A stretch of DNA of 33,950 nt. Origin: Phycisphaeraceae bacterium (GTDB lineage Bacteria; Planctomycetota; Phycisphaerae; Phycisphaerales; UBA1924). Positions within the stretch are counted from its first letter, which is position 1; each line of letters starts with the position of its first letter. A program made the translations under genes and the position numbers. The DNA is taken from NCBI GenBank assembly GCA_021297895.1, contig JAJTHN010000054.1, forward strand, positions 1 to 33,950, written 5' to 3'. The notes below the pieces were generated by a model. It was not told the DNA's origin. It ran no database searches and saw only the letters and a list, made by a program, of their open reading frames with translations. Shown here piece by piece: positions 16,391-24,379 of this stretch.

Positions 16391-16486
16391 TCAGCCGCGT
16401 GACCGAACGTACGCAAATGCGATCGCAAACAGCAGCAGCAACACCCCCGTCAGCAGGGCGGCATAGGTGGCAATGGCTCTCCGCAT
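16391..16486 (-). CDS. 31-aa single-helix membrane peptide
   Basis: A minus-strand frame starts with ATG at 16486 and ends with TGA at 16391. It encodes a basic start (MRRAIATYAA), one hydrophobic helix (LLTGVLLLLFAIAFAYV) and a basic end (RSRG). GGGAG lies eight bases before the ATG, one of the best ribosome sites in the window, which is the main reason to believe it. It follows the flavocytochrome gene by 51 bases on the same strand. I infer that it is a small membrane subunit or regulator of that protein, since one-helix peptides of this size often accompany membrane complexes. No family is recognised. Confidence 0.6.
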   Translation of the reverse strand: MRRAIATYAALLTGVLLLLFAIAFAYVRSRG

Positions 16487-16537
16487 GGCGAATGCTCCCG
16501 GCAAGTCGATCGTCAGAGAACAGGATCCGGCGTCCGT

Positions 16538-17950
16538 TTACACGAGGTTGAACTTCTCCGCGTGAATATCGCCTATCGGCACGCCGAGGCTGCGGAGCGC
16601 TCGCTCGACGGCGTCCATCATGACGGGCGGTCCGCAGATGAAGCACTCGAATCGACCCTGGGAAAAGTCCACATGGCGACGGATCACATCCGCGCTGAGC
16701 ATTCCCCGCTCACCGGCCCAGCCGTCGTGCGGGCGTGAGAGAATGTGCACAAGTCGAAGGTTCGGCAGTTCGCGGACCAGTGCCGCGAGCTCGTCGCGAT
16801 AGGTCGTATCGCTCCAGGTGTTGGTCGCATAGAAGAGCCACATCGGGCGCTCGTGCGGCTGATTGCCGGCAGCGATACCCGCGGCTCGGTCGCGAGCCTG
16901 CCGATCCGCGAAGGTCCGCAGGTGGCTGATCATCGGCGTGATCCCGATGCCGCCGGCGATGAACACATAGCCGGGGGCGTGCGGGTGACGATCTGCCGAC
17001 AGCGCACCAAATGGACCATCGATGTAGACGCGCTGCCCGGGCGAGAGCGTCGGGATCCGCGACGAGAAGTCGCCGAGTTTCTTGATGGTGAACTCGATTT
17101 CGGGACGCTCCGCGCTCGAACTGAAACTGAACGGATGCTCTCGATCGCTCAGAGGCGACGCGAACGCCGTGAGCCACGCGAACTGCCCGGGCTGGAAGCG
17201 GATCCCGGCGTGCGAAACAGGCCGGATCGTCAGCGCCGCGGCGTCGCCCAGCTGCGGCCGCACGCTCACCACTTCGTACGGCTCGCGCAACTCGCGCAGC
17301 GGCTTGAGCAGCCGAACATGGACGATCAGTGCGACCCACGCCAGCGTGTACCCGCCCCAGAGCCATCGCTGGAGCGGCTCGGCGAGATAGTGGCCCACGC
17401 GCATCACATGAACCACCGCAAAGGCGATCGCCAGCACGCCCAGAATCGCGTGCCAACGACGCCAGCGGTCATACTCCATGCGCAGTTGTGCGCGGTAGAC
17501 GCTGACGAGAATCAGCAGAAAGAGCGAGAGGATAGAGGCCGTTCCGGTCCAGAACGCCAGCGGATGCGTGTGCCAGCGGTCCTTCATCGTGTCCCAGCGT
17601 TCGATGAAGAGCACCAGTGGATGCAGCAGGATCAGACCCAGAGAGAAGATCGCGATGATCTTGTGGAACCGATAGATGATGTCCGAGCCGTACGGAGCCT
17701 TCAGGAACGAGAACCTCGCGGTCAGGACGAACTGGAGGCACATCGTCGAGAGGCCGACAAAGCCGAGCGCAACCGAGAACTCGGTCCAGAAACTCCGTCC
17801 CGCCGGCAGCGACACGCCGGTGATCGACGGTGCGATCATGACAATGCCCAGCGGCGCGAGCGTGAGCAGGAGATACACGAAGATCCACAGCGCGCCGGTG
17901 ACGGCGTGCGAACTCAGCGGTCGACCGATCGTGCTCGAAGAGTGTGACAT
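16538..17950 (-). CDS. Ferric reductase/NADPH oxidase-like flavocytochrome b
   Basis: This 470-aa inner-membrane protein combines a six-helix heme domain (about 18-215) with a ferredoxin-reductase module (225-470). Two helices carry histidine pairs with identical 14-residue spacing, His96/His110 and His167/His181. This is the arrangement that binds two stacked hemes in the FRE/NOX family. FAD binding is shown by HPFSFSS (272-278), NAD(P)H binding by GGIGITPM (333-340) and CGPP (439-442). It should pass electrons from cytoplasmic NAD(P)H across the membrane to an acceptor such as ferric iron, oxygen or a redox partner. Which acceptor cannot be told from sequence. The ATG at 17950 lies in a TGTGA-N6-TCACG palindrome and has no clear ribosome site. 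It follows a reductase gene by 65 bases and precedes a 31-aa membrane peptide. Confidence 0.9.
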   Translation of the reverse strand: MSHSSSTIGRPLSSHAVTGALWIFVYLLLTLAPLGIVMIAPSITGVSLPAGRSFWTEFSVALGFVGLSTMCLQFVLTARFSFLKAPYGSDIIYRFHKIIAIFSLGLILLHPLVLFIERWDTMKDRWHTHPLAFWTGTASILSLFLLILVSVYRAQLRMEYDRWRRWHAILGVLAIAFAVVHVMRVGHYLAEPLQRWLWGGYTLAWVALIVHVRLLKPLRELREPYEVVSVRPQLGDAAALTIRPVSHAGIRFQPGQFAWLTAFASPLSDREHPFSFSSSAERPEIEFTIKKLGDFSSRIPTLSPGQRVYIDGPFGALSADRHPHAPGYVFIAGGIGITPMISHLRTFADRQARDRAAGIAAGNQPHERPMWLFYATNTWSDTTYRDELAALVRELPNLRLVHILSRPHDGWAGERGMLSADVIRRHVDFSQGRFECFICGPPVMMDAVERALRSLGVPIGDIHAEKFNLV

Positions 17951-17958
17951 TCGTCACG
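17943..17958. promoter_or_regulatory. CRP/FNR-like palindrome over a start codon
   Basis: The sequence TGTGACATTCGTCACG matches the CRP-type consensus TGTGA-N6-TCACA at 9 of 10 half-site bases. It covers the start codon of the flavocytochrome gene (17948-17950), an unusual position for an operator. It could be coincidence or an RNA hairpin that hides the start. Confidence 0.3.
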
Positions 17959-18015
17959 ATCGTACGGGGCGACACAGACCCGGATGCAACCCGGGTGATC
18001 GATGAATGTCCGCGA

Positions 18016-18639
18016 CTAAGTTCGCGAATAGACGCTGTGAACCACGCCGCCCGGGAGCACGTCGCTTCGCGTATGCGTTAGTTTGCGGGACCAGCCTGAG
18101 GGCATGCACTCGAGCAACGGCACACCCCGGGCGAGCAACACCGGCACGCGAGTGAGTTCCCATCGGTCGATGGCGTCCGCGCGGGCGAAGTCCGCGAGCA
18201 CCCTTGCTCCTCCGACGATCCAGATGTCACCCGGCGCGCCGAGCGAACGTTCAATGCTTGCTCGCAGTTCCTCCGGAGCAAGCGCTGAGGCGGCGACCCG
18301 AGCGGGCGCGAACCACGGCTGTGCCCGAGAATCGGGAAGCACCAGCGGACGGGTGGTCAGCACCGTCGTCGGGCGGCTGCCATACGGCCACACGCCGAAG
18401 GACAGGATCTGATCGAACGTTCGCCGTCCCATCACGAGCGCCGCGACACCCGCCAGAAATCGATCGAAGCCCAGCGTGTCCGGGTTGAATGCATCAAGGA
18501 ACGACACGCCGCCCCGCTCATCGGCGACGAAGCCGTCAAGCGTGATCGCCAGCGAAGCGACAACGACCCTGTCGGCGGGCTCGGTGGCGCGGTGTGCGCG
18601 GTCGATCTTCGCCTGTTCAGAAGAGCTTGGGACCATCAT
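18016..18639 (-). CDS. DHFR/RibD C-terminal-like reductase
   Basis: This 207-aa protein belongs to the dihydrofolate reductase/RibD C-terminal fold. Evidence is VVVASLAITLDGFVA near the N-terminus, MGRRTFDQI (about residue 70), TTRPLVLP, and the nucleotide-binding strand IWIVGGARVLADF. Proteins of this group usually reduce pterin- or flavin-type substrates with NADPH. The sequence is closer to the free-standing YyaP/YwjB group than to riboflavin RibD, because no deaminase domain is attached. ATG codons occur at 18639 and 18636; the first is used. The start overlaps the end of topoisomerase VI B by 23 bases, suggesting coupled translation. Confidence 0.82.
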   Translation of the reverse strand: MMVPSSSEQAKIDRAHRATEPADRVVVASLAITLDGFVADERGGVSFLDAFNPDTLGFDRFLAGVAALVMGRRTFDQILSFGVWPYGSRPTTVLTTRPLVLPDSRAQPWFAPARVAASALAPEELRASIERSLGAPGDIWIVGGARVLADFARADAIDRWELTRVPVLLARGVPLLECMPSGWSRKLTHTRSDVLPGGVVHSVYSRT

Positions 18640-20920
18640 CAACGGGCTCGAGTTTGCCGGTCTTGAGATTCAGGCGGAGCTTCGGTTTCGCTTTGCTGTC
18701 GGCCTGTCCTTGGCTCGTGCCGGAGCCTCCCTTTGCCGGCGCGGATGCCGCGGCCTGCGGTTGCGGCTTTGCCGAGCGCGCAGTCTTGCTCGGCGTCACA
18801 GCTCCCGGCTTAGGGCTGGACTTCGGCTCGGCCTTACGGGAGGCTCGCGCCTTGGCCGAGGCCCGCTTGACCGGCTCGACATCCAGCAACGACGGTTCTT
18901 GCTCGGGCCGACGCGGCTCGGCCTGCGCTGGCTGGCTGGCCGCAGTCTCGACGATGATCACACCCTCGCTGTCGGCGGGGTCTTCATCCTTGACGGCCTT
19001 GCCGTCCTCATCGAGCTGAAGATCCGCGATGGCGGTCCGCTTGCGGGCCTGCGTGAGCAACGCGTCGTAGAGCTTCTTGGTCTCGACACCGGTCAGCGCG
19101 TTGATCGCCTGGCTGATCTCGCCGATGTATCGCTCGAACACATCCCGACGCTCACTCTCGCGACGCATCTTGGCACGCTTGCGGAGATATGTACCCAGTT
19201 TCCGCCCGCACTCCATGAGCGCGAGCTTCATCTCCTTGCGGATTTCGTCGTAGTCGGCGATGGCCTCTTTGCTCTCGCTGGTGAACGGCACCCACACGCT
19301 GGCCATGTGGATCATGATCACCAGCGGCCCGACCGGCACAGCCCCGCGTGGCTGCTGAAGGTCGTAGTTCCGCCAGTTGGTCTCCGCCACCGCCTTGAAA
19401 CTCGAGCATGCCGACTGCTGGAAGAGCAGCGGAACGCGGTTGGCAAAGCGAATCACACGAGCCGAGTCGTCGGCGGGAAGGTCGCCACCGAAGGCGATCG
19501 CGGTCTCGATGAGGAACGGCCGTCCGCGATACACGTTCGCCTCGCGGCTGCTGGCCGCGTAGAACTCGGCGCGAACGCCCTTGAGCATGCCCGCGAGCAA
19601 CTGGCGCACACCGATGGGCGCGAGGCAGTCCGTCGGGGGCGGGGGCAGTTTGGCGTCCTGGAACTCTTTGTAGAGTTTCTCGGCCTGAGGCGGCTCGATG
19701 TCGGCAACCTTCGTTCGGCTCGTCACGCCGATCGCGCTGCAGAAGGACGATGCGGTCTGACTGCTGACGCGGCTGAACCGTTCCTGAAGGAACGTGTACA
19801 GCGTGCCGCCCTTCTCGCTCGCCTCGAAGTCCTTGAGCATCTGCAGCAGCGTGCCGAGTTCCACGCCGCGGGGATGAGGCTGGATCTCCTTGGTCTCCGG
19901 CGGCAACTCGTTCACAGCGCGCGGAAAGATCACCAGCGGGCCAAGGTCCGATGTCGTCGGCGACGTTGTGGCTGCAGTGGCTGCAGGGGTTGCTTCCGCC
20001 GGGGCCGCCGCGGGCGTGCTCGGCGCGGGCACGCTTCCCTTCTTGCCCTTGATCGTCGGCGCATCCTCATCGTCACCGGTCTCTCGGGTCGGGCGCACCA
20101 GGGTGATCCGCGCGTGCGGATTCGCAATCGCGGTCAGTTCAAGGAACTCGTCAACGGACCCGCGCCCGCGCTGGTACTTGCCCTCAAGCTCGATGCTCAC
20201 GCTCGTGCCCGTGGGGTAATCACGGTGCGACAGGAACGAATCGCCAACCTCCCGGACCTGCGGTAATTCGCGCAGGCGTCGTAGCGGAAAATCGTCGGTC
20301 TCATCGTCCGCCGTGACCTCCGCGCGGTTGGTCTTGGTGTTCATCGCCAGTTCGATGTGGTGCGCGGGCTTCTGCGCGCTCGGGCGGGTCTGGATCAGCA
20401 TCGGCTTGCCGGTGGTGATCAGTCCGTACATGCCCGCGGCGGAAATGCCGATGCCCTGCTGGCCGCGGCTCATCTTCAGCCGGTGAAACTTGCTGCCAAA
20501 GAGCAGCCGGCCGAAGACGTTCTCGACCTGCTTCCGCACGATGCCCGGACCGTTGTCGACAACGGTGATGCGATAGCGGCTCTGCTTGGCGCTGGCGGGA
20601 CGTCCCGGCTCAAGATCCTCGATCACGACGGTGATGTCCGGCAGAATGCCCGCCTCCTCGCAGGCGTCGAGCGAGTTGTCGACCGCTTCCTTGACCGTGG
20701 TCAGCAGCGCCTTGCGGGGGTTGTCGAACCCCAGCAGGTGCCGGTTCTTGGCGAAGAACTCGCTGACGGAGATGTCCCGCTGCTTGAGCGCCATGCTCTC
20801 GGCGGTCGCTCGCGGGGCACCCTTCTTGTTCAGCCTTTGGCGAGCCTGCTCGAGTGCTTCGGCCTCGGCGGGGGAGGTCAGTGCTTCGGTCGCGTCCATG
20901 CTCCGGCCTTTCTTGCTCAT
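18617..20920 (-). CDS. top6B: DNA topoisomerase VI subunit B
   Basis: This 767-aa protein is the ATPase subunit of the type IIB topoisomerase, an enzyme typical of Archaea and plants and uncommon in bacteria. The GHKL ATP site is complete: N-box with Glu78 and Asn82 (KEAVDNSLDA), DNGPGI (122-127) and GQQGIGI (153-159). An Ala/Pro/Thr-rich insert (282-328) interrupts the middle region. The transducer has NWRNYDLQQP (515-524) and VPFTSESKEAIA (544-555), whose Lys551 is a likely ATP-contacting switch lysine. Residues 660-767 form a Lys/Ala/Pro/Ser-rich tail resembling histone H1-like tails; it is not part of the archaeal core. Subunit A, which cuts DNA and is normally adjacent, is not in this window. 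A type IIB role is therefore expected only if a top6A gene exists elsewhere. The ATG at 20920 is chosen over 20899. Confidence 0.93.
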   Translation of the reverse strand: MSKKGRSMDATEALTSPAEAEALEQARQRLNKKGAPRATAESMALKQRDISVSEFFAKNRHLLGFDNPRKALLTTVKEAVDNSLDACEEAGILPDITVVIEDLEPGRPASAKQSRYRITVVDNGPGIVRKQVENVFGRLLFGSKFHRLKMSRGQQGIGISAAGMYGLITTGKPMLIQTRPSAQKPAHHIELAMNTKTNRAEVTADDETDDFPLRRLRELPQVREVGDSFLSHRDYPTGTSVSIELEGKYQRGRGSVDEFLELTAIANPHARITLVRPTRETGDDEDAPTIKGKKGSVPAPSTPAAAPAEATPAATAATTSPTTSDLGPLVIFPRAVNELPPETKEIQPHPRGVELGTLLQMLKDFEASEKGGTLYTFLQERFSRVSSQTASSFCSAIGVTSRTKVADIEPPQAEKLYKEFQDAKLPPPPTDCLAPIGVRQLLAGMLKGVRAEFYAASSREANVYRGRPFLIETAIAFGGDLPADDSARVIRFANRVPLLFQQSACSSFKAVAETNWRNYDLQQPRGAVPVGPLVIMIHMASVWVPFTSESKEAIADYDEIRKEMKLALMECGRKLGTYLRKRAKMRRESERRDVFERYIGEISQAINALTGVETKKLYDALLTQARKRTAIADLQLDEDGKAVKDEDPADSEGVIIVETAASQPAQAEPRRPEQEPSLLDVEPVKRASAKARASRKAEPKSSPKPGAVTPSKTARSAKPQPQAAASAPAKGGSGTSQGQADSKAKPKLRLNLKTGKLEPVDDGPKLF

Positions 20921-20984
20921 GTGCCTGCGATTGTTGCCCGATGGCCCGGCGGGGCAAGTTCTCGCCCCATTTGGCCGCGGGCTG

Positions 20985-21203
20985 CTACTCGCGACGCCGC
21001 TTGATCCAAAGGAATCCGCAGATCACGACGATCATCGCCAGAAGCGAGAGGTACCACGGCCCGTCGCTCAGCCCGGAAATGAAGATCGCGATGCCGCCGA
21101 GGATGAGCACCCGGTCGATCTCCCGGATGCCGTGAACGCAGATCCCGCCCCCGATGACCATCGCGGTCCACGAAACAGCGGTCTGAAGAACCGATGGGTC
21201 CAT
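20985..21203 (-). CDS. Small membrane protein, 72 aa
   Basis: Three hydrophobic segments are visible: about 8-26, 31-44 and 50-67 (WYLSLLAMIVVICGFLWI), ending in KRRRE. They would give two or three membrane helices with a cytoplasmic basic end. A strong ribosome site (GAGGGGG) lies just before the ATG at 21203. It sits between thiolase and topoisomerase VI B on the same strand, with gaps of 54 and 64 bases, so it is probably cotranscribed. I recognise no family. Confidence 0.75.
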   Translation of the reverse strand: MDPSVLQTAVSWTAMVIGGGICVHGIREIDRVLILGGIAIFISGLSDGPWYLSLLAMIVVICGFLWIKRRRE

Positions 21204-21257
21204 GTCACCCCCTCTAAGTCACAGAAGTCCCGGCTGCACCGGCGACCACGACCACAC

Positions 21258-22457
21258 TCAGACCTCGATCAACATCGCGACGCTGTTGCCACCGCCGAGG
21301 CACAGCCCGGCGACGCCGCGCTTGCCGCCGGTTCGGTGGAGCTGGTGGATCAGCGTTGTCAGGACGCGAGCGCCGCTCGCGCCGATCGGGTGCCCAAGGG
21401 CGATGCCGCCGCCGCAGATGTTCAGGCGGGACTCGTCAACACCCAGCGCCTTGATGTTGCAGAGCACCTGCGCCGCGAAGGCCTCGTTGATCTCGAACAG
21501 GTCGATGTCCTTGACGCCGAGGTTGGCCTTGGCCAGTACAGCGCGGATGCCTTCGATCGGCGCGGCGAAGATGTCCTTGGGCGCGATGCCGCTGGTCGCG
21601 TACGCGACGATCTTCGCAACAGGCTTGATCCCAAGGGCCTCGGCCTTCTTGTGACTGGCGACCACAACGGCCGCTGCACCGTCGGAAATCTGGCTGGCGT
21701 TGCCCGCGGTCACACTGCCATCTTTGTCGAAAGCCGGGCGGAGTTTGGCAAGGCCCTCGGCGGTCGAATCGCCGCGGATGCCCTCGTCAGCGGAAACTCC
21801 CGGTGACTTCTTGTCCATGCACTGTTCACCGGTCAGGGCGATGATCTCGTTCTTGAAGTGACCCGCGCTCGTCGCCGCCGCGGCACGCTGGTGGCTCTGC
21901 GCGCTGAAGCGATCCTGCTCGGCTCGGCTGATGCCGTAAGCCTTGGCGATATGGTCGGCGGCATTGCCCATCGCCCAACCCTCGAACGCGCAGCGCAGGC
22001 CGTCGTAAGCCATGTGGTCATCCATCGTCGCCGGACCATACTTGACACCCTCGCGAACGCGCGAAAAGTGCGGGGCGGCGGTCATGTTTTCCAGCCCGCC
22101 GGCGATCACCAGTTCGTTGTCACCGGCCTTGATGCTCTGCGCGGCCATCATCACGGCCTCCAGACCAGAGCCGCAGACCTTGTTGATGGTCTTGGCCGAC
22201 TGGGTGTCGGGCAGGCCGGCCTTGAGTGCGGCCTGACGCGCAGGGTTCTGACCCACGCCGGCCTGCAGGACACAGCCCATCACGACCTCGTCCACGCCGC
22301 CCTTGGCCGCCGCGGCGATCGCCGGGTTCGACTCCAGCACCGCACGGATCGCATACGAACCGAGAATCGGCGAGGGGACCTTGCTCAACCCGCCGAAGAA
22401 TCGGCCGATCGGGGTGCGCTTGGCGGCGAGGATCACGGGTGTGTGCGCGGCGGACAT
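21258..22457 (-). CDS. Acetyl-CoA C-acetyltransferase (thiolase)
   Basis: This 399-aa protein has the normal length of a thiolase. The acyl-accepting cysteine is Cys95 in NKVCGSGLE. NEAFA (324-328) supplies the oxyanion-hole Asn. His356 lies in GGGIALGHPIGASG, and Cys386 in CLGGG is the general base. The motifs match the biosynthetic/AtoB-PhaA type, which reversibly condenses two acetyl-CoA; a degradative role with longer chains is possible. The ATG at 22457 has GGAG seven bases upstream. It heads a run of same-strand genes and is divergent from the prpD-like gene, so both may share acyl-CoA or propionate control. Confidence 0.95.
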   Translation of the reverse strand: MSAAHTPVILAAKRTPIGRFFGGLSKVPSPILGSYAIRAVLESNPAIAAAAKGGVDEVVMGCVLQAGVGQNPARQAALKAGLPDTQSAKTINKVCGSGLEAVMMAAQSIKAGDNELVIAGGLENMTAAPHFSRVREGVKYGPATMDDHMAYDGLRCAFEGWAMGNAADHIAKAYGISRAEQDRFSAQSHQRAAAATSAGHFKNEIIALTGEQCMDKKSPGVSADEGIRGDSTAEGLAKLRPAFDKDGSVTAGNASQISDGAAAVVVASHKKAEALGIKPVAKIVAYATSGIAPKDIFAAPIEGIRAVLAKANLGVKDIDLFEINEAFAAQVLCNIKALGVDESRLNICGGGIALGHPIGASGARVLTTLIHQLHRTGGKRGVAGLCLGGGNSVAMLIEV

Positions 22458-22563
22458 GAAAGTGCTCCGGTGGTTCGAGGGGATTCGTTCCGGAGTCTAG
22501 CGGCGGACACAGCGAGCGGCCAACGACATCGCCGGTACCGCCTGTCGCGGCACGATCCGCACC

Positions 22564-22569
22564 TATCAT
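22564..22569 (+). promoter_or_regulatory. Possible -10 box for the prpD-like gene
   Basis: TATCAT matches the -10 consensus TATAAT at 5/6 and lies 22 bases before the ATG at 22592. Transcription would start near 22576. No good -35 is seen at 16-18 bases upstream. Confidence 0.3.
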
Positions 22570-22591
22570 CCCTCCCAATCCCGGAGCACCC

Positions 22592-24271
22592 ATGGCCACC
22601 ACCGCCCACCATCACACGCCGCACATTTCCGCCGACACCCACGTCACCCTCGCCGCCGACACGAATCAGGCCCGCGGCATCGCCGAGTACGCACTGGCGT
22701 TCATGCACGGCCCCGTCCACGCCGGCCCCGCCAACGACGGCGGAGGTGCGGGACCACGGGGCCTGGGCATCGGCGAGCCGGACGCCAGCGTGCGCGAGAA
22801 GACCAACCTGTTCCACACCGACGCGTGCATCTGCGGCGTCTCGGCACTGGCGTTGGGCACAAACGCCCCGACGCTTCTCCGAGCAGAAGCCCTTCGCTAC
22901 GCCGCGCCCGCCGCGGGCTTCGGATCACTTGGTGCCAAGATCAAGGCGGCCGGCACCACCCTCGGCACCAGCGGCGCGACGGTGTTCGGCTCGACGGCCA
23001 AGGTCATGCCCGAGAAAGCCATCGTCGCGAACTGCGCCGCCGTCCGCGAGTGGGACAGCAACGGCACAAACTTCGGCTACAACCCGACACTGGGACATGT
23101 CGCCGGTGAATTCGGTCACAACGATTTCTATCCCGTCGCGATCGCCGCGGCTCAGTTGGCCGGAGAGGACGGCGAGTTCGCGCTCCGCGGCATGATTCTC
23201 CTCGACGAGATCCGCGGCCGGCTTGCCGAGGTCTTCAGCCTCAAGACCTACAAGATCGACCACGTTCTCCACGGCGCGATCGCCAGTGCCGCAACGTACG
23301 GCGCGATGCTCGGCGCGAGTGTCGACCAGATCGAGAGCGCCATCGGCATGGTCGTCGCGCACCACGTGCCCTTCCGCGCGATCCGTGCCGGAAAGCAACT
23401 GTCTGACTCCAAGGGCTCCAGCGCCGCCATCAGCACCGAAGCCGCGATCGTTGCGATGCAGCGCTCCATGCACGGGTTCCTCGGTCCGCGCGACATCTTC
23501 CGCAACCCGGAGGCGGTCTTCTGCCTGTTCCAGAAGCCGCCGGAGAAGGGCATGAGCCCGTTCAACCTGATCCTGGCGCGGGCGGGCAGCGACTTCGCCG
23601 TGATGGGCATGCACTTTAAGTTGGGTCTGTACGAGCACCAGTCCGCCGGCGCGCTGCAGGCCACGCTTGACCTTCTCCGCCGCAATCCTGCACTGCTCGA
23701 GGACAAAAACGCCGGACGAATCTCCAAGATCCGCATCGTCGCCTATGAGCCAGCCTTCGGCATCATCGGCGACCCGGCCAAGATGGACCCGCGCACCCGC
23801 CAGAGCGCGGACCACTCCATGGCCTATATCGTCGCAACGCTTCTCCGCCGGGCGCTCGAGAGCGGCAGCAGCGACTGGGCCAAGAACATGCTCCTGCCCG
23901 CGGACTACGGACCGGAGGCCATCTTCAACCCGCTCACCCGCGCGATCATGAAGAAGATCACCTTCGTGCACGGCGGTCCGGAGTACGACCGGCGTTACCC
24001 CGAGGGGATTCCCACCAGCGTGGTCATCACCGACGATCGCGGCACGGATCACGACTCCGGTCTGGTCATGTTCCCCACGGGCCACGCCCGCAACACCTCC
24101 GCCGACCTGCGGGGCCTGCTCAAGCACAAGTTCTCGATGCTCGGTGCCTTGGCGGTGGAGAACGCCCCGGCACTGGTCACCCGGCTGTCGGCGATCGAGA
24201 AGAAGAGCGTGAGCGAGATCGCCGACCTGTACAACTTCTCGATCAAGACCGCCGCGAAGCCGTTTGATTGA
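22592..24271 (+). CDS. MmgE/PrpD family dehydratase
   Basis: This 559-aa protein belongs to the MmgE/PrpD family, whose best-known member is 2-methylcitrate dehydratase of the methylcitrate cycle for propionyl-CoA. Family features include the helical domain with the conserved stretch REWDSNGTNF and the later segment GSSAAISTEAAIVAMQRSMHG. Near the C-terminus is the small domain with ITFVHGGPEYDRRYPEGIPT. The N-terminal 25 residues are a His/Thr-rich extension, and the protein is longer than E. coli PrpD. Substrate is not certain: other family members act on related hydroxy acids. GGAG five bases before the ATG supports the start. No prpB or prpC is nearby; the only metabolic neighbour is the divergent thiolase. 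Confidence 0.88.
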   Translation: MATTAHHHTPHISADTHVTLAADTNQARGIAEYALAFMHGPVHAGPANDGGGAGPRGLGIGEPDASVREKTNLFHTDACICGVSALALGTNAPTLLRAEALRYAAPAAGFGSLGAKIKAAGTTLGTSGATVFGSTAKVMPEKAIVANCAAVREWDSNGTNFGYNPTLGHVAGEFGHNDFYPVAIAAAQLAGEDGEFALRGMILLDEIRGRLAEVFSLKTYKIDHVLHGAIASAATYGAMLGASVDQIESAIGMVVAHHVPFRAIRAGKQLSDSKGSSAAISTEAAIVAMQRSMHGFLGPRDIFRNPEAVFCLFQKPPEKGMSPFNLILARAGSDFAVMGMHFKLGLYEHQSAGALQATLDLLRRNPALLEDKNAGRISKIRIVAYEPAFGIIGDPAKMDPRTRQSADHSMAYIVATLLRRALESGSSDWAKNMLLPADYGPEAIFNPLTRAIMKKITFVHGGPEYDRRYPEGIPTSVVITDDRGTDHDSGLVMFPTGHARNTSADLRGLLKHKFSMLGALAVENAPALVTRLSAIEKKSVSEIADLYNFSIKTAAKPFD

Positions 24272-24367
24272 TCGAGTCCACGCCCGGAGCGATTGCGAGA
24301 GCAGGGGAAATCGCCGCTCGGATCCAAGGATTCGCGGGCGATTGGCCGCGCGCCCGCCACTTGGCGT

Positions 24368-24373
24368 TATGCT
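24368..24373 (+). promoter_or_regulatory. Possible -10 of a leaderless transcript
   Basis: TATGCT ends six bases before the ATG at 24380, which would place transcription start on the A of the start codon. TTGGCC at 24342-24347 is a poor -35 at 20-base spacing. This would explain the absence of a ribosome site. Confidence 0.25.
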
Positions 24374-24379
24374 CTGGTC

